64,000 nt of DNA from Sphaerisporangium rufum. Its GTDB lineage: Bacteria; Actinomycetota; Actinomycetes; Streptosporangiales; Streptosporangiaceae. Shown here one piece after another: positions 48,300 through 56,195 of this stretch. The notes under the pieces are model-generated. The model was not told the DNA's origin. It saw only the letters and a program-made list of their open reading frames with translations, and searched no databases. A program made the translations under genes and the position numbers. Location of the stretch: contig NZ_BOOU01000054.1 in the NCBI RefSeq assembly GCF_016863395.1, positions 124,001 to 188,000 on the forward strand, given 5' to 3'. Each line of letters starts with the position of its first letter. Within the stretch, counting starts at the first letter, position 1.

Positions 48300-50744
48300 T
48301 CAGAGGTGGAGTTGGCGGGTGATGGAGGGGTCGGTGATGGCGGTGTCGCCGGCCAGCAGGAACGCCTTGGACAGGATGACCGAGAGCATGCCGCCGTCCT
48401 CCTCGAAGGGCAGGAAGACCGAGGCGGCGCCGCGGTCGTGGCCGGGGACGATGCACAGGTAGGCGTCGTTGGGCTCCATCAGAATGTTGCCCGACCCCAG
48501 GTGGATCCGGTACGTGCGCAGGTCGCCACGGACCCGCAGGAAGCGGTCGGTCAGCTCGGCCCGGTCGGCGATCTTCAGCCGGGGCAGCAGCCGGGCCAGC
48601 GCGTCGCGCCGGGTGCGGGCGGTCTCGGTGAGCTCGCCGAACCCGTAGGAGTGCCAGTAGTCCTCGTGCTCGGTGACCCGCCGCGGATCGAGGCCGATCG
48701 ACGCGACGCCCACCGCCAGGTCGGCGTCGCGCAGCACCTCCGACAGCACCAGCGGCGGGACCTCCGCCAGCGGCACGCCCGCGTGGTGACCGTCGTCGTA
48801 GCGGCCGGGGGCGTTCTCCGCCCGGTGGAAGGCGATCCGGTCGCTCCGGCAGAAGGAGGCGGTGCCCCACTGGTCGGCCTCCGGGTCGCCGGTCACGTTC
48901 ATGCCCCAGTGGGCCCGCCACCCGGACAGGTGCTTGACCGCCTCGCCCTGGTCGCCGCCGCACTCGTAGTCCCAGTGGCCGATCGACAGGCCGGTCCAGC
49001 CGCGCTGGTTCAGCAGGGCCTTGGCCTGGCCGTAGCGCAGCACGTGCCCGGTGAACCGTTCGGAGAAGGTCCCGGTGCGCTCCTCGGCGGGGGTCAGCAG
49101 GTAGACCTCGCGGAAGGCCTGCTTGTACGGCTGGCGGATCCCGTGCTCCAGCAGGTGGTCGCGCCAGGCCTGTACGTCCGCCGCGCTCTCGCGGATCGGG
49201 TGCCAGAGCCGGACCTGGCTGCCAGGGTCAGGCCGGACGCTGCGCCCCCACGGGTCGGTGAGTTCCCAGCCATCGGCGGTGTGGACGGGGATCCCGGCCG
49301 GCCCCTGCGAGGTCTGCCAGATCAAGGTGCGGGCGTACGGGCCGGTGACCGGGTGGTCGAGGAAGAACGCGGTCACCTCGTCCCAGCGCCATGTCCGTTC
49401 TTCCGCGAGCGCCCGCTCCAGCCGGAACCGCTCGGCGGGAAGCACCTGCTTCAGCTCCTTCAAGGTGCTCCTGAGCTCGGCCAGCGCGGGGTCCTTGCGG
49501 ATGGCCTGCGGCGCCGTCTTGACGGTCTTCCCGGCTCCGTTGACGAACAGCAGGGCGGGGCCGTCTACGCCGAGCCGTACGCGGTGGTCACCGATCCGCT
49601 CCTCGCGCACTCCGTCCGGGCCGAGGCCGAAGTCCGGCACGGTGCGGTCCAGCAGCTGCTCGCGGCCCAGCCCGGCCGCCGTCGCCACCGCGTCCAGGGT
49701 GCGCGCCACGTTGGTCAGCACGGTCTTCTTGCGGACCTTGACCTGCAGCCTGGCCAGCGGCGCGACGGTGTCCAGGCCGCCGCGGCGGGCCAGCACGTGC
49801 ACCGCCGCGTTGGCGAGCATCTCGCTGCGGGAGTTGGGACCCGATCCGCCGATCCCGGTTCCGCAGGTGAGGGCGACGTCGCCGAGGAGGGGGACCACCC
49901 ACGGCTCGTCGAGCAGCGCGCAGGTCCACACCATGCCGCGCACCGGTACGGCGGTGCGTTCGTGCAGGAAGACGATCGTCGTCCACTCGTAGCCGTCGAC
50001 CCGGTGGCTGACACGTTGCTCCCGGTGCGCCGTGACCAGGGTGAGGATCTCCCGGACGAGAGCGACGGCCTGCGGCGTCAGTAGATTCGCGGCGGTCTTC
50101 AGCCACCTGCCGCTCAGCTTGGAAGATCGGGCGGTGTTCCAGTGGTGCAGGATCGGCATGACCTCCGGCGCGGACAGGCGCGGGCCGTAGGTCTCGGCCA
50201 GGTGCCGGGCGAAGTCGTCGCAATCCCAGACGACGTTGCGCACCGCGCCGGCCGGGCCGTGCTCGGCGGGTTCGGTCAGCACCTCGGCCAGCTGCTCGTG
50301 CAGCGCGTCCCAGACCACCGGGTGGTTGCGGCGGAGCCAGTCCAGCTTGTCACCGAGGATGCTGCGACGGGCGATGTAGTCGAGGCGGCGGATGGCGGCC
50401 AGCGGGACGCGATACAGCTCCGCGTAGTCGGTGTGCTTCGAGGCCATCAGCACGTCGGCGACCAGCCAGAGGTGCCGGACGTCGGCGACCTGCCACGGGA
50501 TGTCGGCATCGGCGACGAGCCTGGTCAGGCTCAGGACTCGTTCATCGTGGTGGTGACCGCCGTCCGGGCCGAGATTGAGCCGCATCTGCGCCCAGCGGCC
50601 GAAGATCCGCAGGTCCTCTTCCACCCCGGGTAACCCGTCACCCGCGGCGAAGGCCGCGTCGAACCGGGCAAAAGCGTCAACGGCCGGCTGGTCGAGGTTG
50701 TGAACGTTCCCGTAAGCGCGCGGGAACTCGGCGAGCACCCCCAT
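48300..50744 (-). CDS. DUF4132-domain protein
   Basis: An 814-residue protein of the DUF4132 (MolR-related) family; molecular function unknown. The recognisable C-terminal part has PYKQAFREVYLLTPAEERTGTFSERFTGHVLRYGQAKALLNQRGWTG and DLRTYRIHLGSGNILMEPNDAYLCIVPG, then a terminal SVILSKAFLLAGDTAITDPSI. The N-terminal half is helical. No transmembrane segment or signal peptide. One bp separates it from the upstream small gene, so they form an operon. DUF4132 proteins commonly sit beside a short partner, as here. Confidence 0.88.
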   Translation of the reverse strand: MGVLAEFPRAYGNVHNLDQPAVDAFARFDAAFAAGDGLPGVEEDLRIFGRWAQMRLNLGPDGGHHHDERVLSLTRLVADADIPWQVADVRHLWLVADVLMASKHTDYAELYRVPLAAIRRLDYIARRSILGDKLDWLRRNHPVVWDALHEQLAEVLTEPAEHGPAGAVRNVVWDCDDFARHLAETYGPRLSAPEVMPILHHWNTARSSKLSGRWLKTAANLLTPQAVALVREILTLVTAHREQRVSHRVDGYEWTTIVFLHERTAVPVRGMVWTCALLDEPWVVPLLGDVALTCGTGIGGSGPNSRSEMLANAAVHVLARRGGLDTVAPLARLQVKVRKKTVLTNVARTLDAVATAAGLGREQLLDRTVPDFGLGPDGVREERIGDHRVRLGVDGPALLFVNGAGKTVKTAPQAIRKDPALAELRSTLKELKQVLPAERFRLERALAEERTWRWDEVTAFFLDHPVTGPYARTLIWQTSQGPAGIPVHTADGWELTDPWGRSVRPDPGSQVRLWHPIRESAADVQAWRDHLLEHGIRQPYKQAFREVYLLTPAEERTGTFSERFTGHVLRYGQAKALLNQRGWTGLSIGHWDYECGGDQGEAVKHLSGWRAHWGMNVTGDPEADQWGTASFCRSDRIAFHRAENAPGRYDDGHHAGVPLAEVPPLVLSEVLRDADLAVGVASIGLDPRRVTEHEDYWHSYGFGELTETARTRRDALARLLPRLKIADRAELTDRFLRVRGDLRTYRIHLGSGNILMEPNDAYLCIVPGHDRGAASVFLPFEEDGGMLSVILSKAFLLAGDTAITDPSITRQLHL

Positions 50745-50745
50745 G

Positions 50746-51138
50746 TCAGCCTCCGACCAGCGGGACGAGCTTGATGAAGGACACCACCGGGTCGGTGGTC
50801 AGGTCGATCACCTCGGACAGGTCCTCGATCTGGCGGTCTCCGACCAGCAGTACGAACCCGTTGTGCTGGAAGGCCCGCTCGGCGATCTCGGCCTGCCTCT
50901 CCCAGTCGATCCGGCGGCCGGCACCTGTCCGGTAGCCGTTCAGCGCCACCTCGGTCTCCGACGGGCGCACCAGGCCGGTGAACCTGGCCGACGGCGCGGC
51001 GTTGTGGCGGGCCACCTCTTCCCGGACGCGCAGCCGTACCAGCTCGCGGGCCGAGATGCGCTCCGGAAGAGCGGGCAGCTCGAACTCGGCCAGCGGTTTC
51101 CCGGTTGCCGTCTCATCTCGAAAGGTGACCGTCGCCAT
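50746..51138 (-). CDS. Small partner protein of DUF4132
   Basis: A 130-residue protein: VTFRDETATGKPLAEFELPALPERISARELVRLRVREEVARHNA, then GLVRPSETEVALNGYR and AFQHNGFVLLVGDRQIEDLSEVIDLTTDPVVSFIKLVPLVGG. It has a ubiquitin-like strand pattern at the start and the end, and is typical of the short gene paired with DUF4132. Function unknown. First gene of the operon. Confidence 0.75.
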   Translation of the reverse strand: MATVTFRDETATGKPLAEFELPALPERISARELVRLRVREEVARHNAAPSARFTGLVRPSETEVALNGYRTGAGRRIDWERQAEIAERAFQHNGFVLLVGDRQIEDLSEVIDLTTDPVVSFIKLVPLVGG

Positions 51139-51530
51139 CGCACAGCTCCATGAGTCAACGAAGCATTACGCGATAACCGATATCAGGCAGGGCCGACAAG
51201 AACCTGCGGCCTGGCCGTCAGCACCGTGACCAGGCGTCACCCTCGGTGGCGGTACCTTCGCAACGCCATCCTGTTCAGCGTCATATGCGGCGTTCCTCGC
51301 GGATGTCCACGCGATGACCCGGCGTGCGGCGGCCTGCCACCTGGTACTCGCCTGCCCCACCGGCCAGCGGCTCACGGCGTGGTTCGGCCTACCGGCCAGG
51401 AGCGTCCGCTGATCCAGCGAGCCCGGCAGACGGGATTGCGCGGCATCCCTGCCGAAGACGGTCGGCCCGGTGGCGGCGCTGGTCTGACCAGACGGTGCGG
51501 CACGGCGCCGCAGGAACCGGCCGGGTGGTC
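51139..51530. other. Gene-free stretch, 392 bp
   Basis: I see no convincing gene on either strand. The DUF4132 operon promoter should lie near 51140-51200, where the sequence is locally AT-richer (ACGAAGCATTACGCGATAAC). Confidence 0.45.
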
Positions 51531-51761
51531 TCAGAGCTTGACGAGCTTGGTGTAGGGGGCGCTGATGCGATAGTTCTCCGTCCCGAAGCTGACGAGAACC
51601 GCGACGTCGTCATCGACGCCGATGACGCGGCCGAGGCCGTACTTGTCGTGGCTCACCAGGTCCTCTACGACGAAGTGCTCGAGAGGCGGCGGAGGGGGCG
51701 TCGGAACGTTGAAGGGGCTTCCGGGCAGGGCTCGCCGGGCTGCGGCTGGGTTGCGTTTCAT
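51531..51761 (-). CDS. Small SH3/tudor-like conserved protein
   Basis: A 76-residue protein. A Pro-rich lead (PTPPPPPLEH) precedes FVVEDLVSHDKYGLGRVIGVDDDVAVLVSFGTENYRISAPYTKLVKL, a compact beta barrel like the CarD/UvrD-C small beta-barrel family. Conserved in actinomycetes; probably a nucleic-acid or RNA-polymerase-associated domain, but without direct evidence. Monocistronic. Confidence 0.72.
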   Translation of the reverse strand: MKRNPAAARRALPGSPFNVPTPPPPPLEHFVVEDLVSHDKYGLGRVIGVDDDVAVLVSFGTENYRISAPYTKLVKL

Positions 51762-51924
51762 TCATCCCAGTATGCGGTCTGCAGCCACATAAATCGAGCC
51801 AAGCGCGCCCGCCGTGATCGTACCGCCACCCGAATCACCCCCTCATCAGCCGGCGCACCAGGGAACACGCGGCGTCCAGCGCGATCGGTGAACCGGGGCG
51901 GGCCAGGTCCGGATCGGTGCCATC

Positions 51925-52623
51925 TCAGGGCTTAGTGGTCCTCGTAGCTGGAGCGGCTGGGACGCCGCCGCCGGCGGCCGCCGGTTTGTGCGGGGACACG
52001 TCCCGGTCCGAAGGTTTCGGGCGTTCTATGCGGGTGGGGTTACCGCGGACGAGTTCGTCGTGGATGTGCCAGCGGGCGGTGGTGACGGCGCGCTCGGCCG
52101 CCGCGTCGCCCTGCTCGATGCGCTCGCGCAGCAACCGCATGGCGATGCCACGGTTGAGGCTGAACTGCCGCTCGGTGTCGACCACGACGACGATCCCGGT
52201 GGGCCGGTGGGTGGCCCGTACCGCCGTGCTGGCCTTGTTCCGATGCTGGCCGCCGGGGCCGCCGGTGCGGCAGGCGACGATGTCGACGTCCGCTTCGGCG
52301 AACGTCGTGCGCGGGGCGTCGACCTGGCACGGCCGGGCGATGACGTACCAGTTCTTCCGGCCGGTGCTCGCCCGGTAGGGGCTGGGTGCCTGCCAGCACA
52401 GGGTTCCGGTCCACGAGGCGGCGAACGTCTCGGCGCCGGCTCCGGTGATCCGGACCATGACCGACCGATAGGTGCCGGGACGGTCGCCGGGGACGTCATG
52501 GATCCGCCGGGTCTCCACGTTCCGCCGGCCGGCGTCGGCCTCCAGGCGGTGCAGCAGCTCGGCCAGCGCCCAGGCGCACTCCCGCGGGCCGCGCCCGGCC
52601 GACAGGAGCAGGTGGACGCTCAC
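51925..52623 (-). CDS. prfH: Peptide chain release factor homologue PrfH
   Basis: A 232-residue class I release-factor homologue lacking the stop-codon-recognition domain. VDIVACRTGGPGGQHRNKASTAVRATHRPTGIVVV contains the GGQ peptidyl-hydrolysis loop and the following ribosome-contacting basic segment; FSLNRGIAMRLLRERI follows. PrfH is known to rescue ribosomes with damaged 16S decoding centres and is encoded with an RtcB-type ligase. Here ATG 52623 overlaps the rtcB stop by 4 bp, so the two are co-translated. The C-terminal 30 residues are low complexity (PAAAGGGVPAAPA). Confidence 0.88.
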   Translation of the reverse strand: MSVHLLLSAGRGPRECAWALAELLHRLEADAGRRNVETRRIHDVPGDRPGTYRSVMVRITGAGAETFAASWTGTLCWQAPSPYRASTGRKNWYVIARPCQVDAPRTTFAEADVDIVACRTGGPGGQHRNKASTAVRATHRPTGIVVVVDTERQFSLNRGIAMRLLRERIEQGDAAAERAVTTARWHIHDELVRGNPTRIERPKPSDRDVSPHKPAAAGGGVPAAPATRTTKP

Positions 52624-53816
52624 GCCCGGCCTCGCTTACGGCGGTGGTCCCGCCGGTCCCGCTGGTCGCGCTGGTCGCGCTGGTCCCGCTGTTCGGGCGT
52701 CTTGTAGGTGACCAGCGGGACGGTGGTGGCCACCGGGGTCGCCAGATCATGCTCGACCAGGTCGGCGATGACCTGCTCGATGCGCTTGTACGCCGTCGGC
52801 GCCTCCTCGAACAGGAGCTGGCGATCGCCGCACACCACCACCGATCCCACCGGCGTGCGGCGCAGCTCCTCGACCGTGTGCTTGGCCCGGCCCCGGCGCA
52901 GGGCGTCCGCGCGTGACATCTTGCGGCCCGCGCCGTGCGCCACGGAGTGGCCGGCGTGCGCCCCGGCGTGCGCGGCCACCAGGTAGGACGGGGTGCCTCG
53001 GGTACCGGCGATGAGCACGTCGCGGCCGTCACCCGGCGCCGCGCCCTTTCGGTGCAGGTAGATCCCGTCCCGGATCTCCACCAGGTTGTGGCACTGATCG
53101 ACGATCGGCTCGGCGGGCTCGAACCCCAGCGCGTGGGCGACCCGGGCGGCCAGCAGCCGCCGGTTGAGCGACCCCCACCGTACGGCGTCGTCGTGTTGAG
53201 CCAGGTAGTCGCCGGGATCGGGGGCGGGGCCTGCGCCGTGGACCTCGGTGTGGGCCCGCAGGATCCGCTCGCCCAGCCCCCGGGAACCGCTGTGCACGAC
53301 GAGAACCAGGTCGCCGGCGGCGAGCTCGAGCCGGCTCGCGTGGCCGGGGTCGAAGATGGTTCCGATCCGCGCCAGCTCGACGAAGTGGTTGCCCCGGCCG
53401 ACCGTGCCGAGTCCTTCGAGGTGACCGGCGGGAATGTCACCCTTCACCACGGCCCAGGCGGGGTCGTCGGCGTCCCGCTCCGGGTCGAGCGCACGATCGA
53501 GGTCGGGGAACCGGGCGGCCAGCTTCTCGGGTACGGCGCGCTTCAGCCTGACGGGGAACACCGCGATGCCGCAGCCGATGTCGGACCCCACCAGGAACGG
53601 ATACAGGACGGTCGACGCCATGGCGGCGCCGATGGGGGCGCCCTTGCCGGGGTGCAGGTCCGGCATGGCGGCGACGTGCACCATGCCGTCAAGGGCGGCT
53701 ACCTGATGGCACTGCGCGACGGCATCGGACTCGATCCAGCTCGCGGGCGAGGCGAACACGGTCACGCCGGCCGTCCCCGTGGACGGGGGGTCCGGCCGGG
53801 CGGGTTGTTCGGACAA
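52620..53816 (-). CDS. rtcB: RtcB-family RNA ligase (RtcB2 type)
   Basis: A 398-residue 3'-phosphate/5'-hydroxyl RNA ligase. Metal and catalytic residues are visible: MPDLHPGKGAPIGAA, VGSDIGCGIAVF (Cys), GRGNHFVELARIG (His), VVHSGSRGLGERIL (His), QCHNLVEI (His) and SVAHGAGRKMSR (the guanylylated His). The protein is shorter than housekeeping RtcB, as in PrfH-linked RtcB2, which reseals cleaved 16S rRNA. An odd C-terminal tail, QRDQRDQRDQRDRRDHRR, comes from a tandem 9-bp DNA repeat. First gene of the rtcB-prfH operon. A fragment of a second rtcB-like gene lies at 56091-56167. Confidence 0.92.
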   Translation of the reverse strand: MSEQPARPDPPSTGTAGVTVFASPASWIESDAVAQCHQVAALDGMVHVAAMPDLHPGKGAPIGAAMASTVLYPFLVGSDIGCGIAVFPVRLKRAVPEKLAARFPDLDRALDPERDADDPAWAVVKGDIPAGHLEGLGTVGRGNHFVELARIGTIFDPGHASRLELAAGDLVLVVHSGSRGLGERILRAHTEVHGAGPAPDPGDYLAQHDDAVRWGSLNRRLLAARVAHALGFEPAEPIVDQCHNLVEIRDGIYLHRKGAAPGDGRDVLIAGTRGTPSYLVAAHAGAHAGHSVAHGAGRKMSRADALRRGRAKHTVEELRRTPVGSVVVCGDRQLLFEEAPTAYKRIEQVIADLVEHDLATPVATTVPLVTYKTPEQRDQRDQRDQRDRRDHRRKRGRA

Positions 53817-54130
53817 AGACCCTCTCTTCGCTTGAACGGGTATGGGCGCGTGGAATTACGGCGCGAATCGGCGCCGCAACGTCTGGGAATGGCGGGTGCT
53901 GTATGTCAGCACATCCACGGTTCCCTGCCCCGCCCTCCGCGGCAACCGGTTTTCGCCCGACCGGCCCCGGCGGCCGGGCGGTCCTCGACCGCGGTATCTG
54001 CTGCCGGTGGCGCCATCCGCTACCACCCGAAATGGCGGATCTGCGGGACTTTTCGCAGCTGGTCCGCGCGATAAGGTGAAGCCGTCCGCTTGCCACCTTG
54101 CCGGCCGAGCCGCTTTGGGAGTCATGCCCG
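53817..54130. other. Gene-free stretch, 314 bp
   Basis: Divergent intergenic region between rtcB (minus) and the UTRA gene (plus); it should contain both promoters. No gene or strong hairpin recognised. Confidence 0.45.
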
Positions 54131-54676
54131 ATGAGCCGTCCACCTGAATGGGTCGGTAGCTCGGCGTCCTACCTGTCACCTCGCGGCGACGGGCAGGCGG
54201 ACGCCTGGTCGGAGGAGCTCGCGGTGACCGGGAGGTCGGGTTCCCAGCGGCTGCGCGAGGTGGCCGAGGTCGTGCCGCCGGCCCAGGTGGCCGAGGCCCT
54301 GCGGTTGCGCGGCGGCGAGGCCGCCGTGGTCCGGCGGCGGGTCATGCTGGTCGAGGACCGTCCGGTCGAGCTCACCGACTCCTACTACCCGGCGTCGGTC
54401 GCCGCCGGCACCGGTCTCGCCGAGGCGCGGAAGATCCGGGGCGGCGCGCCGACGCTGCTCGCCGGGCTCGGCTACGTTCCCGACGAGGTGTACGAGGACA
54501 TCTCGGTCCGGCCGGCCACCGGCGAGGAGGGTGAGATCCTTGAGGTGGCGGCCGGCACGCTGGTCGTCGTGCTGTTCCGGGTCGTGTTCGCCGCCGGTCA
54601 CGTGCCGTTCGAGGCGTCGGTGATGACGATGCTCCCCGAGGGACGCCACTTCCGCTATCACTTCCGGACGAGCTGA
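54131..54676 (+). CDS. UTRA-domain ligand-binding protein (GntR type, no HTH)
   Basis: A 181-residue free-standing UTRA domain, normally the effector domain of HutC/GntR repressors. Signature: RPPEWVGSSASYLSPRGDGQADAW, LREVAEVVPPAQVAEALRLRGGEAAVVRRRVMLVEDRPVELTDSYYPASVAAGTGLAE, VYEDISVRPATGEEGEILEVAAGTLVVVLFRVVFAAGHVPFEASVMTM. No DNA-binding domain precedes it. The GntR helix-turn-helix is encoded next, as a separate gene 4 bp downstream, so the usual HTH-UTRA order is split and inverted. ATG 54131 gives the family-like start. Confidence 0.8.
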   Translation: MSRPPEWVGSSASYLSPRGDGQADAWSEELAVTGRSGSQRLREVAEVVPPAQVAEALRLRGGEAAVVRRRVMLVEDRPVELTDSYYPASVAAGTGLAEARKIRGGAPTLLAGLGYVPDEVYEDISVRPATGEEGEILEVAAGTLVVVLFRVVFAAGHVPFEASVMTMLPEGRHFRYHFRTS

Positions 54677-54680
54677 TCTC

Positions 54681-54986
54681 ATGGCCAAGAAGCCCGACGG
54701 CCGGCCGCGGCACCAGCAGATCGCGGCCGAGATCCGTGCGCTGATCATGTCCGGCGATCTTCCGCCCGGCACGCGCCTGCCGACCACCCAGCAGCTCATG
54801 GCGCGGTACAGCGTCACCAGCCAGACCGTCCAGCGCACCCTCAACGTGCTCAAGGACGAGGGCTTCATCGCCGGACGGGCCACGGGAGCGGTGGAGAAAA
54901 TCGGTCGCCGGGTAGCGAACGGGTCCACGAGACTGGCGCGATGTCTGATGGGGAGCTGTCCGGGGCGGTGCTGGACTGGGTGGTAG
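54681..54986 (+). CDS. GntR-family winged-helix protein (HTH only)
   Basis: A 101-residue protein whose first 68 residues are a GntR winged helix: RPRHQQIAAEIRALIMSGDLPPGTRLPTTQQLMARYSVTSQTVQRTLNVLKDEGFIAGRATGA. The remaining 30 residues overlap the next gene's start and look like read-through, not a domain. It may act together with the separate UTRA protein upstream to form a two-polypeptide repressor. Confidence 0.75.
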   Translation: MAKKPDGRPRHQQIAAEIRALIMSGDLPPGTRLPTTQQLMARYSVTSQTVQRTLNVLKDEGFIAGRATGAVEKIGRRVANGSTRLARCLMGSCPGRCWTGW

Positions 54987-55864
54987 GGGTCTGCGGCGGG
55001 AAGGTGCGCGGGGTGCGGGCGCTCGCGGGGGGGACGCACGCCGCGACGCACCTGGTCCGGCTGACCGGGCCGGACCCGGAGGTGGTGCTGCGCCGATACC
55101 CCGCCGGCGACGACGCGGCGTACCGGGAGGTGCGGGTGCTGTCCGCACTGGACGGGCTGGACGGCCTGGCACCACGCCTGGTCGGGGCCGATCCGGCGGG
55201 TGAGCGGTTCGGCGAGCCCGCCGTGCTGCTGTCCCGGCTGCCGGGCCGGGCGGACATCATGCCGGCCGACCCGTTCGGCTGGGCCGTGCAACTAGGCCAG
55301 GCGCTGGCCTTGATACACCGCGCGCCGGTCGCGGCGGGCGGGTTCCGGGACGCGGTGACCGAACTCCCCAACATCGCCCGGCGGGCCGGCGGCGAGGTGC
55401 GGGAGCGGTGGGCCGAGCTGGTCGCGGAGCCGCGGGTGCTCACGCATTTCGACTACTGGTCGGGCAACGTGCTGTGGGCGGACGGACGGCTCACCGGGGT
55501 GGTGGACTGGTCGGGGGCCTCGGTGGCGCCGCGCGGGTTCGACGTCGGCTGGTGCCGGCTGGACCTGGTGCTGCTCCATGGCACCGACGTCGCCGACGCG
55601 TTCCTGCGCGCTTACCAGGACGCCGCCGGCACGGCGGTGCCGCACCGGGAGCTGTGGGATCTGTTCGCGCTCCAGCGCTCCCAGGGCGAGGTGGCCGGGT
55701 GGCTGCCGAACTACCGCGATCTCGGCCGTACCGACTTGACCGGCCAGGACCTCACCGACCGCCACGCCACCTGGCTCGCCACCTGCGGACCGAGAACCAG
55801 GAGGGCTGGTACCGGGGACAGCGGGGAAAACCGGGCGAGACGGCCCTGCCACCCCGGCGCCTGA
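54941..55864 (+). CDS. APH-family phosphotransferase
   Basis: A 307-residue small-molecule kinase fold. VVLRRYPAGDDAAYREVRVLSAL (nucleotide-binding Arg/Lys region), EPAVLLSRLPGRADIMP, the catalytic loop VLTHFDYWSGNVLWADGRL (His-x-Asp...Asn) and GVVDWSGASVAPRGFDVGWC (metal Asp). LTHFDYWSGN is the usual variant of HGDL/HFDY in actinobacterial kinases. Substrate unknown. It overlaps the GntR gene by 46 bp; the regulator pair probably controls it. Confidence 0.85.
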   Translation: MSDGELSGAVLDWVVGVCGGKVRGVRALAGGTHAATHLVRLTGPDPEVVLRRYPAGDDAAYREVRVLSALDGLDGLAPRLVGADPAGERFGEPAVLLSRLPGRADIMPADPFGWAVQLGQALALIHRAPVAAGGFRDAVTELPNIARRAGGEVRERWAELVAEPRVLTHFDYWSGNVLWADGRLTGVVDWSGASVAPRGFDVGWCRLDLVLLHGTDVADAFLRAYQDAAGTAVPHRELWDLFALQRSQGEVAGWLPNYRDLGRTDLTGQDLTDRHATWLATCGPRTRRAGTGDSGENRARRPCHPGA

Positions 55865-56195
55865 TCCAGAGCTTCATCGGCCCGCCGAGCAGACGTGGCG
55901 TCGCGGGCACGATCGAGCGTCTCGTACCGCGCTGAGCCTTCAGGTGACGGCCCCATGAAGCGGACGCACAAGCGATCGTGGTGGTCGGTCCTGGCGCCGG
56001 CAGGCAGTGCGTCCAGCGCGTCGACCGTGACGGCGAAGGCGCCGACCGCCACCGCCCCTTCCTCCGGCATCAGGGACACCCGTCGTCTGGCACCGTGGCC
56101 CAGGCGGGGGTGCCGGCGTCCCGCTCCGGTTCGAGCGCCGCGATCGAGTTCGGGAACCGGGCGCCCGGCTGCTGGTATGGCGCGTCGCGGAGTAC
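55865..56195. other. Intergenic stretch with an rtcB remnant
   Basis: Apart from the rtcB-like fragment I see no gene. A minus-strand frame at about 55960-56060 reads GAFAVTVDALDALPAGARTDHHDRL and may be another broken gene of unknown family. Confidence 0.4.
56091..56167 (-). pseudogene. rtcB-like gene fragment
   Basis: About 75 bp closely match 53446-53520 within rtcB, in the same orientation. On the minus strand the fragment reads FPNSIAALEPERDAGTPAWATV, against FPDLDRALDPERDADDPAWAVV in the intact protein. No further rtcB sequence is recognisable, so this is a relic of a second copy. Confidence 0.7.

Noticed and set aside
53842-54179. Short frames on both strands in the rtcB-UTRA gap
   Set aside because: Mutually overlapping, without ribosome sites or protein-like composition; the gap is better read as a divergent promoter region.
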